Of a stretch of 64,000 nucleotides of DNA, positions 1 through 7,672 are shown one piece after another. The stretch is from Flavobacteriales bacterium (lineage in GTDB: Bacteria; Bacteroidota; Bacteroidia; Flavobacteriales; Flavobacteriaceae): the NCBI GenBank assembly GCA_026993355.1, contig JALWTX010000022.1, forward strand, positions 62,001 through 126,000. The letters run 5' to 3'. Position 1 is the stretch's first letter. Every line of letters begins with the position of its first letter. Under the pieces are notes generated by a model. That model ran no database searches. It saw only the letters and a program-made list of their open reading frames with translations, and was not told the DNA's origin. The position numbers were made by a program, and so were the translations under genes.

Positions 1-786
1 GTGGATAAAAGTGGGCATAAATATATGCCGGATGTAAAAAAATATGGTGGAGATAATCAATTAAAAATAACGACCAAGTTTTTAATTGATAAAGAAGGTG
101 AGCAAATTGATAACGAAGTTCAAAAGCGCTTATTTGAAGGATTAAAATCATATTTCCCTAAAAATTATACTTATCAAGATTTTATAAGCAGCGCTGATAA
201 TAAGAAAATAGGTCGAATGCAATCTATTAAAGTTGGGCCTACTATTGCCGATGATATTAAAAAAGGTTCGGTTTATGCAGTGTTAGGTTCCTTGTTCGTC
301 GTTTTCTTATATATTTTATTCAGATTTAAAAAATGGCAATTTAGTGCCGGTGCGGTCATTGCCGTCTTCCACGATGTTTTGGTAGTGTTGGGTATTTTCT
401 CTTTGATGTGGCGATTTGCCCCATTCAATATGGAAATCGATCAAGCCTTTATTGCAGCAATCTTGACGGTTATTGGTTATTCGTTAAACGATACCGTGGT
501 TATTTTTGATCGTATTCGTGAATTTATGAAAGAGCACCCGCGCTGGCCTTTAGCTAAAAAAATTAATGAGGCTTTAGATAGTACCCTGTCACGTACCTTA
601 AATACCTCACTTACAACTTTATTAACTTTGATTGCCATCTTTATTTTTGGCGGTGAAAGTATTCGAGGCTTTGTATTTGCCTTAATTATAGGGGTTATAG
701 TCGGTACCTATTCCTCATTATTTATTGCCACACCTATTATGTACGATTTGGCAAAGAAAGAAGAAGAAGCTAAACGTCAAAAATAA
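1..786 (+). CDS. secDF: Protein translocase SecF module, C-terminal part of SecDF (partial)
   Basis: The gene is cut by the left edge of the window; the first codon shown is GTG but is probably internal. SecD/SecF use the proton gradient to help Sec-exported proteins leave the translocon on the periplasmic side. The visible part has the SecF signature: a periplasmic stretch (about residues 1-85), then a first membrane segment at about 92-107, 'VIAVFHDV' near 119 and 'GYSLNDTVVIFDRIRE' near 158-173, followed by two more membrane segments and a Lys/Glu-rich cytoplasmic tail. In Bacteroidota SecD and SecF are usually one polypeptide, so this is most likely the end of a fused SecDF, but the SecD half is outside the window. 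A bidirectional terminator separates it from pcm. Confidence 0.93.
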   Translation: MDKSGHKYMPDVKKYGGDNQLKITTKFLIDKEGEQIDNEVQKRLFEGLKSYFPKNYTYQDFISSADNKKIGRMQSIKVGPTIADDIKKGSVYAVLGSLFVVFLYILFRFKKWQFSAGAVIAVFHDVLVVLGIFSLMWRFAPFNMEIDQAFIAAILTVIGYSLNDTVVIFDRIREFMKEHPRWPLAKKINEALDSTLSRTLNTSLTTLLTLIAIFIFGGESIRGFVFALIIGVIVGTYSSLFIATPIMYDLAKKEEEAKRQK

Positions 787-806
787 AATAAATTTCTTCA
801 ACAAAA

Positions 807-831
807 AAAGCCGCTTCCAAAGCGGCTTTTT
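807..831. terminator. Intrinsic terminator shared by secDF and pcm
   Basis: A perfect 10-bp inverted repeat (AAAGCCGCTT / AAGCGGCTTT) with a 3-nt loop, flanked by A and T runs on both sides. It lies between two convergent genes and can end transcription in both directions. Confidence 0.9.
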
Positions 832-857
832 CATTTAAGGAAAGAGAATGCTACGAT

Positions 858-1499
858 TTAAGCCTTATTTTTAAGCATTGGCACAAATTTAAACATGCCA
901 TGTGTTGTTTCTATAATTTCGCCCGAACTAGTTTTTTCTATTAATTTCATTTCTTGAGACCCTTGACCTACGGGAATAACCATTCGTCCTCCCGGATTAA
1001 GTTGATCTATTAGGCTCTCCGGCACGTAGGGTGCTGCTGCGGTTACAATAATTTTGTCAAATGGGGCATACAGCGGTAAGCCTTTATAGCCATCCCCATA
1101 TCCCATATATTTTAGTCGGACATTAATTTTTTCTAAATTTTTTTTCGCTTTTAAATAAAGTTCTTTAATACGTTCAATAGTATAGACTTTAGCACCTAAA
1201 TGGTATAAAATAGCAGCTTGATAACCGGATCCGGTGCCAATTTCCAATATTTTATCGCCTTTTTTTACTGCTAATAAATCCGTTTGAAAAGCCACGGTGT
1301 AAGGTTGCGATATGGTTTGTCCGGCTGCAATTGGGAAAGCTTTGTCTTGATAAGCATGTGGTTCAAAAGCCGATTCGAGTAATAAATGCCGCGGAACACT
1401 TGCAATAGCTGATAAAACTTTTGGGTCGGTAATACCTTTATTTTTCAACTCCGCCACTAATTTGTTTCTTAATCCTTGGTGTCTGGGTGTATCTGTCAT
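858..1499 (-). CDS. pcm: Protein-L-isoaspartate O-methyltransferase
   Basis: Transfers a methyl group from S-adenosylmethionine to isoaspartyl residues in damaged proteins, the first step of their repair in the cytoplasm. At 213 aa the length is normal for the family. The N-terminal part holds 'IASVPRHLLLE' (about 27-37) and 'GQTISQPYTVAFQTDLL' (about 60-76), typical of Pcm; the SAM-binding motif I is 'ILEIGTGSGYQAAIL' at about 83-97, and 'FDKIIVTAAAPYVPESL' at about 146-162 is the conserved post-motif region. It is a single gene, convergent with secDF and divergent from the hydroxybutyryl-CoA dehydrogenase gene. Confidence 0.95.
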   Translation of the reverse strand: MTDTPRHQGLRNKLVAELKNKGITDPKVLSAIASVPRHLLLESAFEPHAYQDKAFPIAAGQTISQPYTVAFQTDLLAVKKGDKILEIGTGSGYQAAILYHLGAKVYTIERIKELYLKAKKNLEKINVRLKYMGYGDGYKGLPLYAPFDKIIVTAAAPYVPESLIDQLNPGGRMVIPVGQGSQEMKLIEKTSSGEIIETTHGMFKFVPMLKNKA

Positions 1500-1610
1500 T
1501 GCCTGTTTCTTTTGGGTCGAAATTACATAAATTCATAGGAAAAATGACCAAAAAATATTAAATTTGTTTTTATTTGTAAACTAATTGTAAATCAATAAAA
1601 TATTTATTAT

Positions 1611-2498
1611 ATGAAAAAGATAGCCGTAATAGGTGCCGGTACTATGGGCAATGGTATTGCTCATGTTTTTGCTCAATCGGGTTTTGAAGTGCATTTAATC
1701 GATGTGTCAAAATCTGCTTTAGATAGAGCCATTGATACAATCACCAAGAATTTAATGCGTTTGCTTGCCAAAGATAAAATTGATGAGCAAACCAAAGAGA
1801 AAACACTACAAAATATTCAGATTTTTGAGAGTTTGTCAGAAGGTGTCAAAGATGTTGATTTGGTGGTGGAAGCAGCCACAGAAAACATCGATTTAAAATT
1901 AAAAATTTTTAAAGATTTAAGCGAACTCACTCCCCAAGATGTGATTTTAGCCTCTAATACCTCATCTATTTCTATAACCACAATAGCTTCGGTTACAAAC
2001 CGTCCTGATAAAGTAATCGGGATGCATTTTATGAACCCTGTGCCCATTATGAAATTGGTCGAAGTTATTCGCGGTTATTCAACTTCTGACGAGACCTATC
2101 ATCAAATTGAATCCTTGGCCAGACAATTGGGTAAAGTGCCGGTTGAAGTAAATGATTATCCGGGATTTGTTGCCAATCGTATTTTAATGCCCATGATAAA
2201 TGAAGCTATTGAAACGCTCTACACAGGTGTAGCAGGCGTTAAAGAAATAGATACCGTGATGAAATTAGGTATGGGGCATCCTATGGGACCCCTACAATTA
2301 GCTGATTTTATTGGTTTAGATGTTTGTTTGGCTATTTTGAATGTGATGTATGACGGATTTAAAAATCCAAAATATGCGCCGAATCCCTTACTGGTCAAAA
2401 TGGTTGAAGCCGGTAAATACGGTGTTAAATCAGGTGAAGGTTTTTATGACTATAGTCAAAGTAAAAAAGCTGAAATTGTAGCTAAGCAATTTAGATAA
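1611..2498 (+). CDS. hbd: 3-hydroxybutyryl-CoA dehydrogenase
   Basis: NAD(P)-dependent oxidoreductase that interconverts 3-hydroxybutyryl-CoA and acetoacetyl-CoA. The Rossmann fingerprint 'GAGTMGNGIAHVFAQSG' is at about 8-24, the region 'SNTSSISI' at about 115-122, the catalytic His in 'GMHFMNPVP' near 138-146, and the C-terminal helical domain ends with 'GVKSGEGFYDY'. Its 295 aa is a stand-alone Hbd length, unlike the fused FadN of this window. Together with the butyrate kinase genes at 38-40 kb it could take part in C4 acyl-CoA conversion; it is not physically linked to them. No good -7 element was seen upstream. Confidence 0.93.
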   Translation: MKKIAVIGAGTMGNGIAHVFAQSGFEVHLIDVSKSALDRAIDTITKNLMRLLAKDKIDEQTKEKTLQNIQIFESLSEGVKDVDLVVEAATENIDLKLKIFKDLSELTPQDVILASNTSSISITTIASVTNRPDKVIGMHFMNPVPIMKLVEVIRGYSTSDETYHQIESLARQLGKVPVEVNDYPGFVANRILMPMINEAIETLYTGVAGVKEIDTVMKLGMGHPMGPLQLADFIGLDVCLAILNVMYDGFKNPKYAPNPLLVKMVEAGKYGVKSGEGFYDYSQSKKAEIVAKQFR

Positions 2499-2510
2499 AA
2501 CCATTTTTAA

Positions 2511-2550
2511 AAACAAACGACAAGATATTTTCTTGCCGTTTGTTTATTTT
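2511..2550. terminator. Intrinsic terminator between hbd and the NifX-like gene
   Basis: Inverted repeat AAACAAACG.CAAG (2511-2524) with CTTG.CGTTTGTTT (2532-2545), one mismatch, 7-nt loop, followed by a T-rich tail. It sits between convergent genes. Confidence 0.75.
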
Positions 2551-2553
2551 TTA

Positions 2554-2985
2554 TCAGTGCTCATGATGTCCATTGCAATTATGCCCTCCATCACCGTGGT
2601 CATGATGATGATTATGATGTTGAACCGTGCTGGGATCAACGGCTTTTAAAGTACCGGCTATTAGTTTTTCAACCGCTTCATCGGGATTTTTTTCTTCCAC
2701 AATATAAGCTCTAACACCCATACGGGCCAATTTGTTAATACCACCCATACCTATGCCGCCTGTCAGTAAAATTTGACTGGTTAAAACCTCATGGTCTTGC
2801 GGATTGGTTTCAGGGTTGTGGAGCAAATTATGTAAGGTGTGTTCTTTATCTACCTTAATGACTTTGGCCCCGGTAACACCTTCCTTTTCATCAATTTCAT
2901 ATATTTTGAAATAAACGCCATGTCCGGCGTGTTCTGCTATTTTATCACCATTTTTATTAGTGGTTATGGCTACTTTTGCTTTCAT
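2554..2985 (-). CDS. Dinitrogenase iron-molybdenum cofactor (NifX/NifB-like) family protein with His-rich tail
   Basis: The first ~110 residues fit the NifX/NifB/VnfX-type ribonuclease-H-like fold: 'KVAITTNKNGDKIAEHAGHG' at the N-terminus, 'ILLTGGIGMGGINKLARMGVRAYIVE' in the middle and 'DEAVEKLIAGTLK' near the end. Non-nitrogenase members of this family are thought to handle iron-sulfur or metal clusters. The last ~25 residues are rich in His plus one Cys ('HHNHHHDHGDGGHNCNGHHEH'), suggesting metal binding. There are no other nitrogen-fixation genes near it, so a role in nitrogenase is not implied. Single gene with its own -7 element at 3005-3012. Confidence 0.82.
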   Translation of the reverse strand: MKAKVAITTNKNGDKIAEHAGHGVYFKIYEIDEKEGVTGAKVIKVDKEHTLHNLLHNPETNPQDHEVLTSQILLTGGIGMGGINKLARMGVRAYIVEEKNPDEAVEKLIAGTLKAVDPSTVQHHNHHHDHGDGGHNCNGHHEH

Positions 2986-3004
2986 ATTTTAATTTTTTAT
3001 TAAG

Positions 3005-3012
3005 CAAAGATA
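3005..3012 (-). promoter_or_regulatory. -7 promoter element of the NifX-like gene
   Basis: Reads TATCTTTG on the minus strand, a full match to the Bacteroidota TAnnTTTG element, about 20 nt upstream of the ATG. Confidence 0.6.
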
Positions 3013-3146
3013 TTCAAATTTTATCAAAATAATGGAAATTAATAGGTTTTAACTTTTTATGGACAATTGAATTCTAAAATATTTCCTACACATAGAGTAT
3101 CCTTAAAAGATTCATTTTTACGGTTTTTTTTAACCTAAAAAATGAT

Positions 3147-3154
3147 TACTTTTG
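3147..3154 (+). promoter_or_regulatory. -7 promoter element of dnaX
   Basis: TACTTTTG matches TAnnTTTG and ends 18 nt before the ATG at 3173. A TTG at 3152 that would extend the dnaX frame lies inside this element, so it cannot be the start. Confidence 0.65.
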
Positions 3155-3172
3155 TTAATACAAGATTATTTT

Positions 3173-4861
3173 ATGAACTACATTGTTTCCGCCTTAAAGT
3201 ATCGTCCACAAACGTTTGAAGATGTCGTTGGACAACAAGCAGTTACAAATACTTTAAAAAATGCGATAGCCAAAGATCATTTGGCACAAGCTTTATTATT
3301 TACCGGCCCGCGTGGTGTCGGAAAAACCACTTGTGCACGTATTTTGGCCAAAGAAATTAATAAAGCCGAAGGTTTAACGGCTGATGAAGATTTTGCTTTT
3401 AATATTTTTGAATTAGATGCGGCTTCAAACAATTCGGTGGATGATATTCGTCATTTAATTGAGCAAGTGCGTATTCCGCCGCAAATTGGTAAATACAAGG
3501 TTTATATTATTGATGAAGTTCATATGTTATCAACTCAAGCATTTAATGCTTTCTTAAAAACCTTGGAAGAACCACCGGCTCATGCTGTGTTTATTTTGGC
3601 AACCACAGAAAAACATAAAATTATACCGACTATTTTATCACGTTGTCAAATTTATGATTTTAAACGTATTAGTGCATATGATATAAAAGAACATCTAAAA
3701 AAAATAGTAGGGCAAGAAGGTTTGGAGGCTGAAGATGATGCACTGTTTTTAATAGCACAAAAAGCAGATGGCGCGTTGCGAGATGCCCTTTCTTTATTTG
3801 ACAAAGTGGTTAGTTATGCTAACGGCAAAATTACCCGGAAAATCGTATCGGAAAGTATGAGCATTTTAGATTATGATGTTTATTTTAAAATGGTCGATTT
3901 ATTTTTGCGCAATGATATCCCTGCCGTTTTAAACTTTTTTAACGAATTGTTATATAAAGGTTTTGATGCGCATCAATTTTTAGCCGGTTTGGCTGGTCAT
4001 TTTAGAGATTTATTAGTTGCTAAGGACCCCAAAACACTTACATTACTCGAAGTTAGTGATAATATAAAAGCTCAATATTTAAAACAATCACAAGCGGTAA
4101 GTATGCCATTTTTGATGCGTGCACTTGATTTGATTACACAAACTGATATTGCCTATAAACAGAGTAAGCAACCTCATTTACTGGTTGAATTGATGTTGAT
4201 GAAATTAGCTTCACTAAATTTAGATGAAGCAAAAAAAAAAATTGAAATAATTCCGGCCAGTTTTTTTAGACAAAGTGTCAAAGTAGTAGAAAGCTTTAAG
4301 CAACCGGATAAAAACTTAAATAAGCCAAATAAAGAACAGCCGGCTTCAATTTCAAAGGTCGCTAAAAAAGAAAAAATAGACCCGATTAAATCTGAAAAGA
4401 GCCCTGGTGTAGCCGGATTATCCTTAAAGGCTTTACGTGAAAAAAAAGCCGAATTAGAACGAATCAATCGTGAAATGGCCGGGCAAAATTTGCCGAAAAA
4501 TTCCTTTTCGCAATCAGATTTTGAAAAATATTGGCAAGCATATTTAAAAAAATTGCGCCTCAATAATGAACGTAATTTACTGTCAATATTAACAATAGAC
4601 CGGGAGCCTCGTGTGCAAATGCCTTATATTCACTTGACCTTACCAAGTGAAGCCTTAAAAAAAGAACTGGAACGTAACAAAGAAAAAGTTCTGAAATTTT
4701 TGCGGCAAAATTTGCAAAATTATGATATAGACTTTGTTATTGAGGTCAAAGAAGAAAAGAAAAAAGAATTTGTTTACACCAAAAAGGATAAATTTCGAAA
4801 AATGATTGAAAAATATCCTGATTTGATTTATTTAAAAGAGAAATTCAATATTGACTTATAA
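3173..4861 (+). CDS. dnaX: DNA polymerase III subunit gamma/tau
   Basis: Clamp-loader ATPase of the replicative polymerase. I start at ATG 3173 ('MNYIVSALKYRP') because the upstream in-frame TTG lies within the promoter element. Walker A 'GPRGVGKT' is at 45-52, Walker B 'YIIDEVH' near 111-117, the arginine-finger region 'PTILSRCQ' near 149-156, and the collar domain III ends with 'LVELMLMKLASLN' near 350. The zinc-module cysteines usual between Walker A and 'ELDAASNNSVDDIR' are missing; only one Cys (the one after Walker A) remains. An 11-A run at 4231-4241 marks the border between domain III and the tau-specific tail (about residues 360-562, Lys-rich linker then a folded C-terminus). Slippage there would give a 357-358 aa gamma form. 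Convergent with aroA. Confidence 0.95.
   Translation: MNYIVSALKYRPQTFEDVVGQQAVTNTLKNAIAKDHLAQALLFTGPRGVGKTTCARILAKEINKAEGLTADEDFAFNIFELDAASNNSVDDIRHLIEQVRIPPQIGKYKVYIIDEVHMLSTQAFNAFLKTLEEPPAHAVFILATTEKHKIIPTILSRCQIYDFKRISAYDIKEHLKKIVGQEGLEAEDDALFLIAQKADGALRDALSLFDKVVSYANGKITRKIVSESMSILDYDVYFKMVDLFLRNDIPAVLNFFNELLYKGFDAHQFLAGLAGHFRDLLVAKDPKTLTLLEVSDNIKAQYLKQSQAVSMPFLMRALDLITQTDIAYKQSKQPHLLVELMLMKLASLNLDEAKKKIEIIPASFFRQSVKVVESFKQPDKNLNKPNKEQPASISKVAKKEKIDPIKSEKSPGVAGLSLKALREKKAELERINREMAGQNLPKNSFSQSDFEKYWQAYLKKLRLNNERNLLSILTIDREPRVQMPYIHLTLPSEALKKELERNKEKVLKFLRQNLQNYDIDFVIEVKEEKKKEFVYTKKDKFRKMIEKYPDLIYLKEKFNIDL
4231..4241 (+). promoter_or_regulatory. A11 run, putative slippage site in dnaX
   Basis: Eleven consecutive A follow GC in codons 353-357 (GCA AAA AAA AAA ATT). 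One added A changes the reading to AAT TGA; one lost A gives TTG AAA TAA. Both stop at once, right after domain III. This is the arrangement expected for programmed transcriptional slippage making the gamma subunit, as known in Thermus dnaX. That it works here is inference. Confidence 0.5.
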
Positions 4862-4870
4862 CTAAAAAGC

Positions 4871-6055
4871 TTAAAATTTGAATTTTTCCCAAAAATCAGG
4901 AAATGATTTCACTACAACATCCGGATGTTCAATAGTTATTGCCGGATATAATATTTGTAAAATAGCAAAACTCATGGCCATACGGTGGTCATCATAGGTT
5001 TTTATGATCGTATCGGTATTTGTGATAACCGGATTTAATATTTCTAACTCACTATTATTAATTTTGACTTTGGCTCCCAGTTTTATCATCTCATTTTTAA
5101 GGGCCAATAAACGGTCGGTTTCTTTTATTTTTAAGGTCTGTAGTCCTGTTAGTTTACATTTTATGCCTAAAGCTAAGCAAGTAACTGCTAATGTTTGCGC
5201 TAAATCAGGGGTATCTATTAAGTCAAATTTTAGAAAATCAGGTTTTTTAAAATCCGGACGCGGTGTTAAAAGAATTTGTTTATTTGATATAAAATCGGTT
5301 TTAATGCCAAATTTTTCAAAATACTGATGTATGAACCGGTCCCCTTGTAAGGAAGTGTGCTTAAAATTTTGCAACAATAAAGTTTGCTTCAAAACGGCGG
5401 CAGCTCCATAAAAATAAGAAGCAGAAGACCAATCGCCTTCTATTTTAATAGTTGTGCTTGTTAGTTTAGGGGTAGGGAATACATTTATCTTGTTTTTGTT
5501 TTGGTTATTCTGGACACCTAGACGACTTAGAATTTGCAGAGTCATCTGGACATAGGGTTTTGAGACTTGTTGTCCCTTTAAATGAATGGATAAGCCTTTG
5601 GGCAAAGCCGGGGCTATTAACAACAAAGCACTGATGTATTGACTGCTGATATTTTGGGTAATACTGACTTCATTATCTGTAAAATCTTTTCCTTGAATCA
5701 AGAGTGGCGGGTAGCCCTCTTTTTCTAAATATGTAATATCGGCACCAAGTTGTCTTAAAGCATCTACTAAAACACTGATAGGACGTTGCCGCATGCGAGA
5801 TGAGCCATCTAAAATAAATTTTTTTCCGGTTTGTATGCTTAGCAGAGCTGTTAAAAAACGCATAGCCGTGCCGGCATGACCAATATTTATTTCATAAACA
5901 TTCTTATCTTGTTTTAAAGTTTGCAAGGCTTTTTGTAAAATTTGGGTATCCTTGGCTGTACTTAGGTTCTCTAATTTTAAATCAGAATATAAATATTTTA
6001 AAATTAAATACCTGTTAGAAAGACTTTTAGAAGATGGTATATTGATCGGTTTCAT
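4871..6055 (-). CDS. aroA: 3-phosphoshikimate 1-carboxyvinyltransferase (EPSP synthase)
   Basis: Sixth step of the shikimate pathway: joins phosphoenolpyruvate to shikimate-3-phosphate in the cytoplasm. Family marks are 'IPSSKSLSNRYLIL' at the N-terminus (about 6-19), 'GHAGTAMRFLTALL' near 59-72 (the LxNAGTAxR motif), 'RMRQRPISVLVDALRQLGA' near 87-105, and 'KIKETDRLLALKNEM' plus 'DDHRMAMSFAI' in the C-terminal half. At 394 aa it is slightly shorter than the E. coli enzyme (427 aa), as is common in Bacteroidota. It stands alone, convergent with dnaX with only 9 bp between the stops. Confidence 0.95.
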   Translation of the reverse strand: MKPINIPSSKSLSNRYLILKYLYSDLKLENLSTAKDTQILQKALQTLKQDKNVYEINIGHAGTAMRFLTALLSIQTGKKFILDGSSRMRQRPISVLVDALRQLGADITYLEKEGYPPLLIQGKDFTDNEVSITQNISSQYISALLLIAPALPKGLSIHLKGQQVSKPYVQMTLQILSRLGVQNNQNKNKINVFPTPKLTSTTIKIEGDWSSASYFYGAAAVLKQTLLLQNFKHTSLQGDRFIHQYFEKFGIKTDFISNKQILLTPRPDFKKPDFLKFDLIDTPDLAQTLAVTCLALGIKCKLTGLQTLKIKETDRLLALKNEMIKLGAKVKINNSELEILNPVITNTDTIIKTYDDHRMAMSFAILQILYPAITIEHPDVVVKSFPDFWEKFKF

Positions 6056-6180
6056 TGAAATCTCTAATTAAGATGCTTTAATTGAATAAGAATTGTAAAA
6101 TTAGGTAAAAAATAGCGAAAACATTTTTTTAAAATACAAAAAGATAAAAATAGTATCTTAGCTATTTCAAATGTATTTGT

Positions 6181-6858
6181 ATGAAATTTATTGCTATTAA
6201 TACGCAATTACAACTCAACAATCATGATGTAATATCTGTCAATGAAGCGGAATTCTATAAATTGCCTTTGACCGATGTTGACTATGTCATAGTAAGTGGG
6301 GGAGATGGTTTGCTCAGACGAGTTATTGAATCGATTATTTTTTCAGGCGAACATAAACCGAAAATTATCGTTGATGCAAAAGGTTCATTTAATGTGATTG
6401 CCAAAAAGCATTTGCTACCTAAAATAGACAGGATCGTTAAAAAAATAAATTCGGGACAAGTGTTAAAGACCAAAAAACAGCCTGTTTATAAATTAAATAA
6501 TTATATTTTTTTGTTTTCGGCCGGTAATATGTTTGACGCTTTACATATTCATTTGGCCGAAATGCTGCGGGTAGGTTTATTAAAAAAGGGACCTTATAAA
6601 TACCTTATTTCCGCCATATTAATTGCACCGGTAATTTTATTGACTACGCCTTTTTTGTTGTTCTCATCAAAACGGTTTTTTATTTTTACACCTTTCAGAA
6701 TATTTAATTTTCAGAATTTTTATACTAAAATTGAACATTTAAAAGTCAATTTAGAAAATAATTATAACTTATTGGAAATAGATGGTGATTTAATTATTAT
6801 TGAAAATGATGAAATTGAAGTGAAGTTATTAGATTATATTGATATTGTTTACAATTAA
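6181..6858 (+). CDS. Divergent diacylglycerol-kinase-like protein
   Basis: Looks like the catalytic domain of the DAGK/YegS lipid-kinase family but is altered. The nucleotide-binding loop reads 'VSGGDGLLRRV' near 38-48 (family GGDGT), and the second loop reads 'KGSFNVIAK' near 66-74 where active kinases have GTGN. The protein is 225 aa, about 70 shorter than the canonical paralog at 27103-27996. A hydrophobic stretch 'YLISAILIAPVILLTTPFLLF' near 140-160 may touch or cross the membrane. The end ('LLEIDGDLIIIENDEIEVKLL') resembles the second DAGK lobe with its 'DGE/DGD' segment. It may be a weak or non-catalytic lipid-kinase relative. Single gene between aroA (divergent) and fabG. Confidence 0.6.
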   Translation: MKFIAINTQLQLNNHDVISVNEAEFYKLPLTDVDYVIVSGGDGLLRRVIESIIFSGEHKPKIIVDAKGSFNVIAKKHLLPKIDRIVKKINSGQVLKTKKQPVYKLNNYIFLFSAGNMFDALHIHLAEMLRVGLLKKGPYKYLISAILIAPVILLTTPFLLFSSKRFFIFTPFRIFNFQNFYTKIEHLKVNLENNYNLLEIDGDLIIIENDEIEVKLLDYIDIVYN

Positions 6859-6887
6859 TGAAATATAAATTTTTAATCAAAAAAGTG

Positions 6888-6895
6888 TATTTTTG
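6888..6895 (+). promoter_or_regulatory. -7 promoter element of fabG
   Basis: TATTTTTG, a full match to TAnnTTTG, ending 17 nt before the fabG ATG. It likely drives fabG and the two genes behind it. Confidence 0.6.
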
Positions 6896-6912
6896 AAAAA
6901 AACTATTGGACT

Positions 6913-7659
6913 ATGGATAGATTAAAAGATATGAATGTGGTAATTACCGGGGCAGCGCGTGGTATTGGTCGTGTAATTGCTTTATTTTTTGCCGAATATG
7001 GTGCAAATGTAGCTTTCACCGGAAGAAAAATTGACGATAATTTTACCAGTTTGGAAAAAGAATTAAGAGAATTTGGTGTAAAGGCCAAAGGCTATGTATC
7101 TGACGCCTCAGATTTTGAAGCTGCCCAAAACACTGCCAGTGAAATTGTCAAAGATTTTGGTTCGATTGATGCTTTAATTAACAATGCAGGAATTACCCGC
7201 GATAACTTATTAATGCGCATGAGTGAAAAAGATTGGGATGATATCATGAATGTCAATCTAAAATCTGTTTTTAATTGGACCAAAGCCGTTGTGCGTCCCA
7301 TGATGAAAGCCCGCAAAGGCTCCATTATAAATATGAGCTCTGTCGTTGGGACAGGCGGTAATGCCGGACAGTCTAACTATGCTGCTTCCAAAGCAGGTAT
7401 TATTGGCTTTACCAAATCAATAGCCAAAGAATTGGGCAGTCGTAATATTCGTTGCAATGCCATTGCACCGGGTTTTATAGAAACCGAAATGACCAAAGAG
7501 TTGCCCGAAAAAGTCATTAATGAATGGTTGGCTAAAATACCTTTAAAACGCACCGGAAAACCGGAAGATGTGGCCAATGCTTGCTTATTTTTAGCCTCGG
7601 ATTTATCAAGTTATATTACCGGACAAGTTTTGACAGTTGATGGGGGTATGACCATTTAA
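6913..7659 (+). CDS. fabG: 3-oxoacyl-ACP reductase (FabG-type SDR)
   Basis: NADPH-dependent short-chain dehydrogenase that reduces 3-oxoacyl-ACP in fatty acid synthesis. The cofactor loop 'TGAARGIG' is at 13-20, 'NNAG' near 89-92, the catalytic triad is Ser143, Tyr156, Lys160, and 'APGFIETEM' and 'GQVLTVDGGM' close the domain. Its 248 aa is the FabG norm. SDR enzymes share these motifs, so another 3-oxoacyl or acetoacetyl substrate cannot be excluded. It is followed at 13 bp by the vWA protein and then the Nudix gene, probably one transcript. Confidence 0.88.
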   Translation: MDRLKDMNVVITGAARGIGRVIALFFAEYGANVAFTGRKIDDNFTSLEKELREFGVKAKGYVSDASDFEAAQNTASEIVKDFGSIDALINNAGITRDNLLMRMSEKDWDDIMNVNLKSVFNWTKAVVRPMMKARKGSIINMSSVVGTGGNAGQSNYAASKAGIIGFTKSIAKELGSRNIRCNAIAPGFIETEMTKELPEKVINEWLAKIPLKRTGKPEDVANACLFLASDLSSYITGQVLTVDGGMTI

Positions 7660-7672
7660 TTTTTTCCATCAT

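Noticed and set aside
3152-3172. TTG at 3152 as start of dnaX
   Set aside because: It lies inside the TACTTTTG promoter element, and DnaX proteins begin near 'MNYIVSALKYRP', which is the ATG at 3173.
7092-7325. Minus-strand reading frames inside fabG and similar frames inside other genes
   Set aside because: They lie opposite well-recognised genes, have no family marks and follow from the codon use of the real gene.
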